This document shows, piece by piece, positions 36,809 to 44,232 of a stretch of 64,000 bases of DNA (the first letter of the stretch is position 1; each line of letters begins with the position of its first letter). Below the pieces are notes generated by a model, which was not told the DNA's origin, searched no databases, and was given only the letters and a program-made list of their open reading frames with translations. The stretch is from Shewanella litoralis. Lineage in GTDB: Bacteria > Pseudomonadota > Gammaproteobacteria > Enterobacterales > Shewanellaceae. Both the position numbers and the translations under genes were made by a program. The stretch lies in assembly GCF_009828585.1 (NCBI RefSeq), contig NZ_WSRZ01000002.1, positions 248,001 through 312,000 of the forward strand. The letters run 5' to 3'.

Positions 36809-37507
36809 ATGATTAAAGAAACCGTATTTAAATCGTTTGATACACCAGCAGACTTAGAAGCTAAATTAGCCGACAAAATTGCTCAGCAACTTCAAAATGC
36901 TGTCGATACACGCGGTAAAGCCAGTTTAGTGGTCTCTGGTGGTTCAACACCACTTAAGCTATTTAAGCTGTTAAGCCAAAAGTTAGTTGACTGGAGTGAT
37001 GTGTACATTACTTTGGCCGATGAGCGCTGGGTTAATGCAGATGAACAAGATTCAAACGAAAGATTAGTGCGCGAACATCTATTACAAAACCGTGCTGCAA
37101 GCGCTAAGTTTCGTGGTCTTAAAAATATGTTTGCTACCCCTGAAGCGGGTTGTGACATGACCAGCGAATCATTGGCTAACTTTCCACGTCCGTTTGATGT
37201 GGTTGTGCTTGGTATGGGGACAGACGGTCACACTTGTTCATGGTTTCCATGCAGCGCAGAGCTCGACAATGCACTGACCTCTAAAGATTTATGTGCTGCT
37301 GTTAATCCTACAACAGCCCCACATGCTCGAATTACGTTATCTAAAGATGCCATTTTGAATAGTCGTCAGATTTATCTGCATCTTGTCGGAGAGCCAAAAT
37401 TAACTGTATATCATCAAGCACTTGAAAACGATGATGTTACCCAAATGCCCATTAGAGCCGTATTAGCGCAGCGTAAAACGCCCGTTGATGTGTTCTATAG
37501 CGCGTAA
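36809..37507 (+). CDS. pgl: 6-phosphogluconolactonase
   Basis: The 232-residue product belongs to the DevB-type lactonase family related to glucosamine-6-phosphate isomerase. Motifs include 'SGGSTPLKLFKLLS', 'LADERWV' and 'GMGTDGHTCSWFP'. It hydrolyses 6-phosphogluconolactone made by Zwf. An AGGGAG sequence precedes the ATG, nine bases after the zwf stop. Confidence 0.95.
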   Translation: MIKETVFKSFDTPADLEAKLADKIAQQLQNAVDTRGKASLVVSGGSTPLKLFKLLSQKLVDWSDVYITLADERWVNADEQDSNERLVREHLLQNRAASAKFRGLKNMFATPEAGCDMTSESLANFPRPFDVVVLGMGTDGHTCSWFPCSAELDNALTSKDLCAAVNPTTAPHARITLSKDAILNSRQIYLHLVGEPKLTVYHQALENDDVTQMPIRAVLAQRKTPVDVFYSA

Positions 37508-37518
37508 GGAGTTTTACC

Positions 37519-39345
37519 ATGCATTCAGTAGTACAAGCCGTTACCGATAGAATTATTGCACGCAGCCAACAGTCGCGTTCAAGCTATTTATCTGCCCTAA
37601 ACGATGCTAAAGCTCAAGGCGTTCACCGTAGCGCATTAAGCTGTGGCAACTTAGCCCATGGTTTTGCAGCCTGTCAGCCAGTAGAGAAAGACTCACTGCG
37701 CCAATTGACCAAAGCCAATATTGGTATTGTGACTGCATTTAACGACATGTTATCTGCGCACCAACCTTATGAAACCTACCCGAACATGCTAAAACAAGCC
37801 TGTATGGATGTAGGCAGTGTGGCCCAGGTTGCTGCTGGCGTTCCAGCCATGTGTGACGGTGTCACTCAAGGTCAGCCTGGTATGGAGCTGAGCTTACTGA
37901 GCCGTGAAGTGATTGCCATGTCGACGGCAGTTGGCTTGTCGCACAACATGTTTGATGGTGCGTTACTATTAGGCATTTGTGACAAAATCGTTCCAGGTTT
38001 ATTGATTGGTGCATTGAGCTTTGGTCACTTACCGATGTTATTTGTGCCAGCAGGCCCAATGAAATCGGGTATTCCAAACAAAGAAAAAGCCCGTATTCGT
38101 CAACAATTTGCCCAGGGGCAGGTTGATCGCGCAGCATTACTTGAAGCAGAGTCAAAGTCTTACCACAGTGCGGGTACTTGTACTTTCTATGGTACCGCGA
38201 ACTCTAACCAGTTAATGTTAGAAGTGATGGGCTTACAGTTACCGGGTTCATCGTTTGTTAATCCAGACGATCCATTACGTGACGAGTTAAGCAAAATGGC
38301 CGCTAAGCAAGTGTGCCGTTTAACCTCAATGGGCACGCAATACACCCCAATTGGTGAAGTGGTTAACGAAAAGTCTGTGGTTAACGGCATCGTTGCATTA
38401 CTCGCTACCGGCGGTTCAACTAACTTGACCATGCATATCGTGGCGATTGCCCGCGCTGCTGGCATTATCGTCAACTGGGATGATTTCTCAGACCTGTCTG
38501 CTGCTGTGCCATTATTAGCCCGTGTTTATCCAAATGGTCATGCTGATATTAACCACTTCCACGCTGCTGGCGGTATGGCGTTATTGGTTAAAGAACTGCT
38601 TGATGGCGGTTTAATTCATGAAGACGTTAACACTGTAGCCGGTTACGGTTTACGCCGTTACACCCAAGAGCCGCGTATGATTGATGGCGAATTAAAGTGG
38701 GTTGACGGTGTGACTGAATCGTTAGACAAAGAAGTATTAACTCACCTTGACACGCCTTTCCAAAGCAACGGTGGTTTAACCTTGCTTAAAGGTAACCTCG
38801 GACGTGCTGTGATTAAGGTGTCTGCAGTACCTGCAGGTAACCGTATTATTGAAGCGCCAGCGGTTGTGATTAACGATCAAAATGAAATTGACGAATTATT
38901 TAAGTCTGGCTCGTTAGACCGTGATTGCGTTGTGGTTGTAAAAGGCCAGGGCCCTAAAGCTAATGGCATGCCTGAGCTACACAAACTCACGCCATTCTTA
39001 GGTACCTTACAAGACAAAGGGTTTAGAGTGGCATTAGTGACCGACGGCCGTATGTCTGGCGCATCAGGTAAAGTCCCAGCAGCCATTCATTTAACACCCG
39101 AAGCATTAGACGGCGGCTTAATTGCTAAAGTGCAAGATGGCGATGTGATCCGTATTGATGCGACCACAGGTGAATTAACACTGTTAGTTGATGAGAAAAC
39201 GCTTGCTAACCGCACCGCAGGGATTGTGGACTTACACCATTCAGCGTACGGCATGGGCCGTGAATTGTTTGGTGCGTTACGTCGCAGCTTAAGCAGCCCA
39301 GAAACAGGCGCTCGCAGCACTAGCGCGATTGATGAATTATATTAA
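37519..39345 (+). CDS. edd: Phosphogluconate dehydratase
   Basis: Edd dehydrates 6-phosphogluconate to 2-keto-3-deoxy-6-phosphogluconate, the HexR effector. The 608-residue product has the IlvD/Edd signatures: '[14 protein letters not shown]', 'CDKIVPG', '[15 protein letters not shown]' and '[18 protein letters not shown]'. The cysteines should hold an iron-sulfur cluster. An AAGGAG sequence lies upstream of the ATG. Confidence 0.98.
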   Translation: MHSVVQAVTDRIIARSQQSRSSYLSALNDAKAQGVHRSALSCGNLAHGFAACQPVEKDSLRQLTKANIGIVTAFNDMLSAHQPYETYPNMLKQACMDVGSVAQVAAGVPAMCDGVTQGQPGMELSLLSREVIAMSTAVGLSHNMFDGALLLGICDKIVPGLLIGALSFGHLPMLFVPAGPMKSGIPNKEKARIRQQFAQGQVDRAALLEAESKSYHSAGTCTFYGTANSNQLMLEVMGLQLPGSSFVNPDDPLRDELSKMAAKQVCRLTSMGTQYTPIGEVVNEKSVVNGIVALLATGGSTNLTMHIVAIARAAGIIVNWDDFSDLSAAVPLLARVYPNGHADINHFHAAGGMALLVKELLDGGLIHEDVNTVAGYGLRRYTQEPRMIDGELKWVDGVTESLDKEVLTHLDTPFQSNGGLTLLKGNLGRAVIKVSAVPAGNRIIEAPAVVINDQNEIDELFKSGSLDRDCVVVVKGQGPKANGMPELHKLTPFLGTLQDKGFRVALVTDGRMSGASGKVPAAIHLTPEALDGGLIAKVQDGDVIRIDATTGELTLLVDEKTLANRTAGIVDLHHSAYGMGRELFGALRRSLSSPETGARSTSAIDELY

Positions 39346-39365
39346 AAATAAAGGAAGTCGGTAAC

Positions 39366-40010
39366 ATGATTGAGCCTAATAACTGGTTACTTCAACCACA
39401 AGAAGTGTTTAAACGTAGCCCAGTAGTTCCGGTTATGGTGATAAACAAACTAGAACACGCGGTGCCTTTAGCCAAAGCATTGGTTGCTGGCGGGATCAGT
39501 GTATTAGAAGTGACATTACGTACTCCTTGTGCACTTGAAGCCATCGCTAAAATCGCTAAAGAAGTGCCTGAAGCCCTTGTGGGTGCAGGTACTATTTTAA
39601 ATGAAGCTCAGCTTAATCAAGCGGTTGCAGCAGGTTCGCAGTTTATTATCACTCCTGGTGCCACGGTTGATTTATTAAAAGCGGCTAAAAAGGGCACTGT
39701 GCCTTTAATCCCAGGTATTGCCAGTATTTCTGAAATCATGGTGGGAATGGAGTTAGGTTACACTCACTTCAAATTTTTCCCTGCTGAAGCTTCAGGCGGC
39801 GTGAATGCACTTAAGTCATTCTCTGGCCCATTAGCTGATATTCGCTTTTGCCCAACAGGTGGCATCAGTCCAGCGACATACAAAGACTACTTGGCTCTGC
39901 CAAACGTTGATTGTATCGGCGGCAGCTGGATTGCCCCAACAGATGCAGTAGACAATGAAGAATGGGATCGTATTACGCAGTTATGTAAAGACGCGCTGGC
40001 CGCACTTTAA
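39366..40010 (+). CDS. eda: KDPG aldolase (2-dehydro-3-deoxy-phosphogluconate aldolase)
   Basis: Eda splits 2-keto-3-deoxy-6-phosphogluconate into pyruvate and glyceraldehyde-3-phosphate. The 214-residue product has the Schiff-base Lys136 in 'THFKFFPAE', the general acid Glu48 in 'VLEVTLRT' and the phosphate-binding 'FCPTGGIS'. It is last in the operon and followed by a strong terminator. Confidence 0.97.
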   Translation: MIEPNNWLLQPQEVFKRSPVVPVMVINKLEHAVPLAKALVAGGISVLEVTLRTPCALEAIAKIAKEVPEALVGAGTILNEAQLNQAVAAGSQFIITPGATVDLLKAAKKGTVPLIPGIASISEIMVGMELGYTHFKFFPAEASGGVNALKSFSGPLADIRFCPTGGISPATYKDYLALPNVDCIGGSWIAPTDAVDNEEWDRITQLCKDALAAL

Positions 40011-40034
40011 TTAATCTTGTAATGATATCACGTT

Positions 40035-40062
40035 AAAAACCAGCTAATTAGCTGGTTTTTTT
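40035..40062 (+). terminator. Rho-independent terminator after eda
   Basis: A perfect palindromic stem, AAAAACCAGCTAA with TTAGCTGGTTTTT, and a further T-run lie 24 bases after the eda stop. It ends the conserved zwf operon; the accessory islet begins just beyond it. Confidence 0.9.
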
Positions 40063-40097
40063 ATGGCTTTTTGTTTTCATATAGCCGCTAGTATATT

Positions 40098-40282
40098 GCC
40101 TGCGGCCACTTACGTGCCACACCAGAGCAAGGTCGTAAGTTGTCAACTTACGCAGTGGGGAATCGTCGTCCCGGTAATGCTTTTGAGCCGGGATCCAAGT
40201 GTTTGTTTTTGTTGTTTGGTCGCTTTGTATTCATGGCCTGCGGCCACTAAACGTCGTGGCGCTTCGCCCACACCAGACCAAG
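40098..40282. repeat. Two degenerate direct repeats (GCCTGCGGCCAC...ACCAGA-CAAG) in a non-coding stretch
   Basis: Unit A (40098-40131) and unit B (40236-40282) both begin with GCCTGCGGCCACT and end with CACACCAGAGCAAG or CACACCAGACCAAG, 138 bp apart. Between them is a T-rich stretch and a G/C-rich hairpin-forming part. I believe similar sequence is dispersed in Shewanella genomes, often mis-annotated as short proteins, but this cannot be verified here. The open frames crossing it look spurious. Confidence 0.55.
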
Positions 40283-40360
40283 AGGAAACCAACGGCTGTT
40301 CCCTCTTTATTTTCTATAAAAGAATTGGCCCAGCCGCCACATCAAAATTATCATTCTTTA

Positions 40361-40591
40361 CTAAGCAATAGCAGCGATAATTTCGCGACGTGGTTGAATC
40401 CAGCTTTTAACTTCGTCTGAGTGTTCTTCGGCCTTATTCGAAAATGCTAACGCTTCAGATGGGGCGTCCCTTCCCCTCTAAAGCTAGCTCGCCATCCATG
40501 GCCAGCTCACGTATTCTTTTGTAAAAAAGTCTTCAACGGCCTCAAGTTCAAAGTTGAATTTGGACTGTTGCAAGCAATATTCGTAACTCAT
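40361..40591 (-). pseudogene. Frameshifted remnant of a small protein gene
   Basis: From ATG 40591 a frame encodes 'MSYEYCLQQSKFNFELEAVE' then 'DFFTK'. Read one base shifted, it continues 'RIRELAMDGELALEGKGRP', then returns to the first frame as 'SEALAFSNKAEEHSDEVKSW' to a TAG at 40361. Without the shifts the original frame has two internal TAG codons. Two opposite single-base indels, the first next to an A-run, explain this. The parent protein of about 76 residues is charged and helical, and I do not recognise it. No other supported gene lies in the 40063-40844 gap. Confidence 0.6.
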
Positions 40592-40844
40592 TGTTGCCCC
40601 ATTATGAGCTATGGGATGTGACAGCTGACTGAACTAATAGCTACTTTTCCCATTAATGTATAGGCAAGAGGCAAGACTTGACCCTGTAAATTTTTGCGAT
40701 AAGGGTGAGAAGTATTGTAAGTTAAGTGGTAATTTGTCGCCTGCGTTACAACGTGTACTGAAAGATAAAGATCGTATCCAGTGTTTATATAGATTACTGT
40801 ATTTTAAGTGTAAAATAAGACCATGTAAGAACTGAGGTTACAGA

Positions 40845-42662
40845 ATGAACGCAGGTGAGATTGGCGCAGCAGCTGGACGAATTTTTAACTATAAAGCTCC
40901 GCTTAGTTGGATAATCCGAAGTCAGGAAGATCAGGACGATCACGGAATTGACTGTGAAATTGAGCTTAAAGACACGAATGGTAAAGCCCTCGGTCAAGAG
41001 AGTGTTTTTAAAATCCAGCTCAAGGGTCAAGAAAACTGTTCATTTATTGAAGATGGTCAGAAGCTATCATTCTCTGTTTCGCGTGCTCGTATTCAGTATT
41101 ATCTTCAATTCAATATCCCTGTGATATTGGTGGTTGTTGAAGTATCAAGTGAAGAAATTTACTGGGTGTCAGTGACAGACAATCAAGAAATCTTGGAGAA
41201 GGTCAACAACTCTTCAACAGACACTCTAACCGTTCACTTACCAGTAGAAAATATGTTAGAAAGAAATGACTCTGACTCATTCGATAAGCTGCTGGTGGCA
41301 GTTCAGAATTGTTGGGATTTTCTGTCTCTCAGAGATCTAAAGCTCGCTGTTAATAACTGTACAACACTACAACCCGAAGCCTTGAATAAGTGTATCGAGC
41401 AGGTTGGTGATGCATTGTTTAGGGCGTATCACATCAAGCTAGAACAACTACTTTGTGACCGACAGTTTCATGACCTATATCAGCAAGCTAGCGACATCAT
41501 TCAGTCGAAAATTGTACCGACTAAAGATAGGTTTCTAGCAACACTATACTTTGACTACGCCTTCAAAGTAGCTCCTTACAAACAGCTAAAAAATGAGCAA
41601 ATCGAAGAGCAGTTGAAGTTATGTGATTATCTTCTTTGCCTAGCACGAGAGCAGAGGGAGCCTGTTTATCGTCTTACAGCTATAGCTAAAGCAAGAAGCT
41701 CATTGTTCAAGTTCAAGGTTGAACAACTGTTTTCTCTTCATCATACAAACGAAAACTTCAGCTCAGACAGCTTTGAGTATTTGTATATGAATCGAGAAAC
41801 ACATAAGCAATACCATGATACTTGTGTTCAGTTGCAGAAGATCATCAACATGTGCCACAGACTCATTAACCGCAGTCAGTTTAATATCTTGGCCGATTTA
41901 ATGTGCGATTTTGCCTTATCCATTGGAATGTTTAAAACAATCCACAAAGCTCGTGGATCTGATGAGGCTATCACGTTCTTAGATGAGTGGTTTGAAAAGA
42001 TGTTGCATACGGTATTGATGTACTCATCTATTGTCGGTGACATGAGAAAAGTTGAGCAGCTGTACCTAATTACGAACTTGCAGTCAGAACTCAAAGCGAT
42101 AGTTAAATTTGATGTAAGAGAGCTAATTCTCGAGCATTGCCCAAATGCTCAAGAACTGCTGGATGCTCTTGATAATGTCATGGCTGGTCAAGAAAAATCA
42201 AAGCCTCTAATTGAATCAAGTATTGATGAGCAGAAACACTTCTTTGCAGACATGGCTAAAAACCTTGGTATGGATCCTGACAACAAGGAATGTACTTTTG
42301 GTCAAATAGTAGCTAGAGGCTTAAAGAACTATGACCCAACGGATGTTATCGGTCATTGCGAGCATATGCTTGTTGACTATCGACCAGGTGGTATCGTTGC
42401 TCAACAATTGAGGATGCACTCTGCTGGTGGAATGCACTTACTTGTATGTCTAAAGCACAAGCATGTAATGGGTACTGGTAACTTGCTTATAAAAGCATTT
42501 GACGAGCCGAATGGTCCCGAGTTCGTTTTAGGCTTTAAGCAAAAATACTGTGACCATTGTTCTGACTGCTCACCTAGAGAAGATGAGTGGTGCTGGAGCT
42601 TGAAATGGCAACAAGAAGAGCGAACCAAGTATCAGGATTGGCTTAATAAGTTTGACTTGTGA
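40845..42662 (+). CDS. DUF4365 (PD-(D/E)XK-like) protein with C-terminal Cys cluster, candidate defence protein
   Basis: The 605-residue product starts with a DUF4365 domain of about 150 residues. It has Glu6 in the first helix, 'DDHGIDCEIEL' with Asp36, and 'VFKIQLKG' with Gln58 and Lys60. This D...QxK spacing resembles a PD-(D/E)XK nuclease core of the Mrr or Holliday-resolvase type. Residues about 150-450 are alpha-helical without a motif I recognise and may be a repeat scaffold. The C-terminus has a likely metal site, 'CDHCSDCSPREDEWCW'. There is no signal peptide or membrane segment. A GAGG sequence precedes the ATG. DUF4365 occurs in many proteins suspected of phage defence, but no tested function fits this one. 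Confidence 0.7.
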   Translation: MNAGEIGAAAGRIFNYKAPLSWIIRSQEDQDDHGIDCEIELKDTNGKALGQESVFKIQLKGQENCSFIEDGQKLSFSVSRARIQYYLQFNIPVILVVVEVSSEEIYWVSVTDNQEILEKVNNSSTDTLTVHLPVENMLERNDSDSFDKLLVAVQNCWDFLSLRDLKLAVNNCTTLQPEALNKCIEQVGDALFRAYHIKLEQLLCDRQFHDLYQQASDIIQSKIVPTKDRFLATLYFDYAFKVAPYKQLKNEQIEEQLKLCDYLLCLAREQREPVYRLTAIAKARSSLFKFKVEQLFSLHHTNENFSSDSFEYLYMNRETHKQYHDTCVQLQKIINMCHRLINRSQFNILADLMCDFALSIGMFKTIHKARGSDEAITFLDEWFEKMLHTVLMYSSIVGDMRKVEQLYLITNLQSELKAIVKFDVRELILEHCPNAQELLDALDNVMAGQEKSKPLIESSIDEQKHFFADMAKNLGMDPDNKECTFGQIVARGLKNYDPTDVIGHCEHMLVDYRPGGIVAQQLRMHSAGGMHLLVCLKHKHVMGTGNLLIKAFDEPNGPEFVLGFKQKYCDHCSDCSPREDEWCWSLKWQQEERTKYQDWLNKFDL

Positions 42663-42692
42663 TTTATTTGTATTTCTTCATTGATAAAGCAA

Positions 42693-42721
42693 AAATTGAG
42701 GTGCTAGAAGCACCTCAATTT
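42693..42721 (+). terminator. Hairpin after the DUF4365 gene
   Basis: A perfect 12-bp stem, AAATTGAGGTGC with GCACCTCAATTT, has a TAGAA loop. It lies 30 bases after the stop. The T-run is short, so termination may be moderate. Confidence 0.75.
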
Positions 42722-42778
42722 AATTGACTAGAATTTAGTTGGGTCAGTGTAAAACCTAGCTTTTCATAAAGGGTCAAC

Positions 42779-43339
42779 ATGACAACTTACTTCATTTATA
42801 CCAGGAAACAACGTGCGTCAGCATTGTTACTGATGTTAAATGCTGGCGTGGCATTCCTTTTATACATAGCAGCGCACAAATATCTGCCAACGTTAACGAA
42901 CGATACTTATGCGCTAGCACAGCTGTTTGAGGTTGTTGATATTGCCATTTGGGTTGTTGAAGCGATATTGCTTGGATTAGCATTATGGTTCTGGTTTGAA
43001 AATAAACAAATTAGGGTGTGTGTCACGCCAACCACTTTGTCCTATTTTGATCCCACCTTTGGTGATGTGAGCTGGCAGGTCAAGGTTTCTGACATTACGC
43101 AATTGAAGCAAGTCAGCCATACAGGGCAAGAATCTATTTCAAACTTGATAGTGCTCAAAAATGGAGAACATAGGCAACTAATGTATTCAAACTATCGTGG
43201 ATTTGATCGACGTGCTTTTTTTGATGCGCTTGTATTAGCCAACCCGAATATCATTGTGCCAGAGAGTATATACAGCTACAAAATACAAAGGCCATCATGG
43301 GCTAAACGCATTCGGAAAAAGTTTGGTTTAGATGAATAA
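42779..43339 (+). CDS. Hypothetical membrane protein, two TM helices plus PH-like domain
   Basis: I do not recognise this 186-residue protein. It has two N-terminal transmembrane segments (about 13-33 and 52-72). A cytoplasmic beta-rich part follows ('VCVTPTTLSYFDPTFGDVSW'), similar in pattern to bacterial PH-like (YdbT/bPH2) domains. A basic helix near the C-terminus ends it. AAAGGG precedes the ATG. It follows the DUF4365 gene on the same strand but a hairpin lies between them, so cotranscription is doubtful. The short direct repeats on both sides suggest it is part of the accessory islet. Confidence 0.65.
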   Translation: MTTYFIYTRKQRASALLLMLNAGVAFLLYIAAHKYLPTLTNDTYALAQLFEVVDIAIWVVEAILLGLALWFWFENKQIRVCVTPTTLSYFDPTFGDVSWQVKVSDITQLKQVSHTGQESISNLIVLKNGEHRQLMYSNYRGFDRRAFFDALVLANPNIIVPESIYSYKIQRPSWAKRIRKKFGLDE

Positions 43340-43353
43340 TTTTTTAAAAATGA

Positions 43354-43406
43354 GTTGGGCCACAATTAGTCAGACCAAAATTAAGTTAGGCCAAAAATTA
43401 GTTGAG
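43354..43406. repeat. Degenerate 15-16 bp tandem repeat
   Basis: Three head-to-tail units with consensus GTTNGGCCAAAATTA are followed by a partial fourth: GTTGGGCCACAATTA (43354), GTCAGACCAAAATTAA (43369), GTTAGGCCAAAAATTA (43385) and GTTGAG. A further GTTGGGTCA-type half unit lies upstream near 42738. The role is unknown. Confidence 0.6.
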
Positions 43407-43481
43407 TAAGCGACTGTTTATAAAAAGAAGCATTGGTAAAATCAGTCCAAGCGTTATCAAACTTACATCACAGGAATAAGC

Positions 43482-44174
43482 ATGAAAACCATTGGTATGA
43501 TTGGCGGTATGAGCTGGGAGTCGACGCAAAGCTATTATCAGGCGATTAACCAGGGGGTTAAGGCGGCCTTAGGTGGATTGCATTCAGCTAAGATTTGTTT
43601 GTACAGTGTTGATTTTGCTGAAATCGAAACGTTACAACATCAAGGGTTATGGGATGATACGGCCAAGATATTAGCAGATGCCGCTGTGGCGGTTGAAGCC
43701 GGTGGTGCTGATTTTGTGCTTATTTGTACCAATACCATGCACAAAGTGGCTGATGAGATACAGGCGCAAATCTCGATACCGATATTGCATATTGCCGATG
43801 CGACCGCCAATGCACTTCTGGCCGATGGTATCACTAAGGTAGGCTTATTAGGCACTCGCTTTACTATGGAGCAAGACTTTTACAAACACAGGATAAGCGA
43901 CAATTATCCCATTGAAGTGATAGTGCCCAATGCCGATGACCAAACGCGAATTCATGATGTGATATATCAAGAGTTATGTTTAGGCAACATCAACCCGCAA
44001 TCTCGGCAAGTTTACTTGAGCATTATCGATAAGTTGTTTGCTCAAGGCGCGCAAGCGGTGATTTTAGGTTGTACTGAAATTGCCTTGTTAGTGCAGCAAC
44101 AACACACTCAAGTACCGCTATATGACACCACTCAAATCCATGCTAACAGCGAAGTATCGATGGCATTAACATAA
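43482..44174 (+). CDS. Aspartate/glutamate racemase family protein
   Basis: The 230-residue product has the two catalytic cysteines of PLP-independent racemases, in 'LICTNTMHKVAD' and 'VILGCTEIALL', and begins 'KTIGMIGGMSWESTQSYY' as in YgeA-like broad-specificity amino-acid racemases. It should interconvert D- and L-amino acids; the substrate is not predictable. A CAGGAA sequence precedes the ATG. It is convergent with adhE and shares a hairpin with it. Confidence 0.9.
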   Translation: MKTIGMIGGMSWESTQSYYQAINQGVKAALGGLHSAKICLYSVDFAEIETLQHQGLWDDTAKILADAAVAVEAGGADFVLICTNTMHKVADEIQAQISIPILHIADATANALLADGITKVGLLGTRFTMEQDFYKHRISDNYPIEVIVPNADDQTRIHDVIYQELCLGNINPQSRQVYLSIIDKLFAQGAQAVILGCTEIALLVQQQHTQVPLYDTTQIHANSEVSMALT

Positions 44175-44207
44175 AAACGCCTTAAGTGCGGGGGCACTTA
44201 AGGCGTT
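44172..44207 (-). terminator. Terminator after adhE (shared hairpin)
   Basis: A perfect 14-bp stem (AACGCCTTAAGTGC/GCACTTAAGGCGTT) with a GGGG loop begins at the racemase stop. On the minus strand it ends in TTTTTAT, so it suits adhE better than the racemase gene. Confidence 0.85.
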
Positions 44208-44232
44208 GTGTATTACCGTTTAACTATAAACA

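Noticed and set aside
40063-40420. Two overlapping plus-strand open frames of 102 and 73 codons
   Set aside because: They cross the direct-repeat region, have no ribosome-binding site of note, and show composition typical of non-coding repeats.
40845-43339. Prophage or integrative element carrying the islet genes
   Set aside because: No integrase, transposase, phage structural gene or tRNA-derived attachment site flanks the region.
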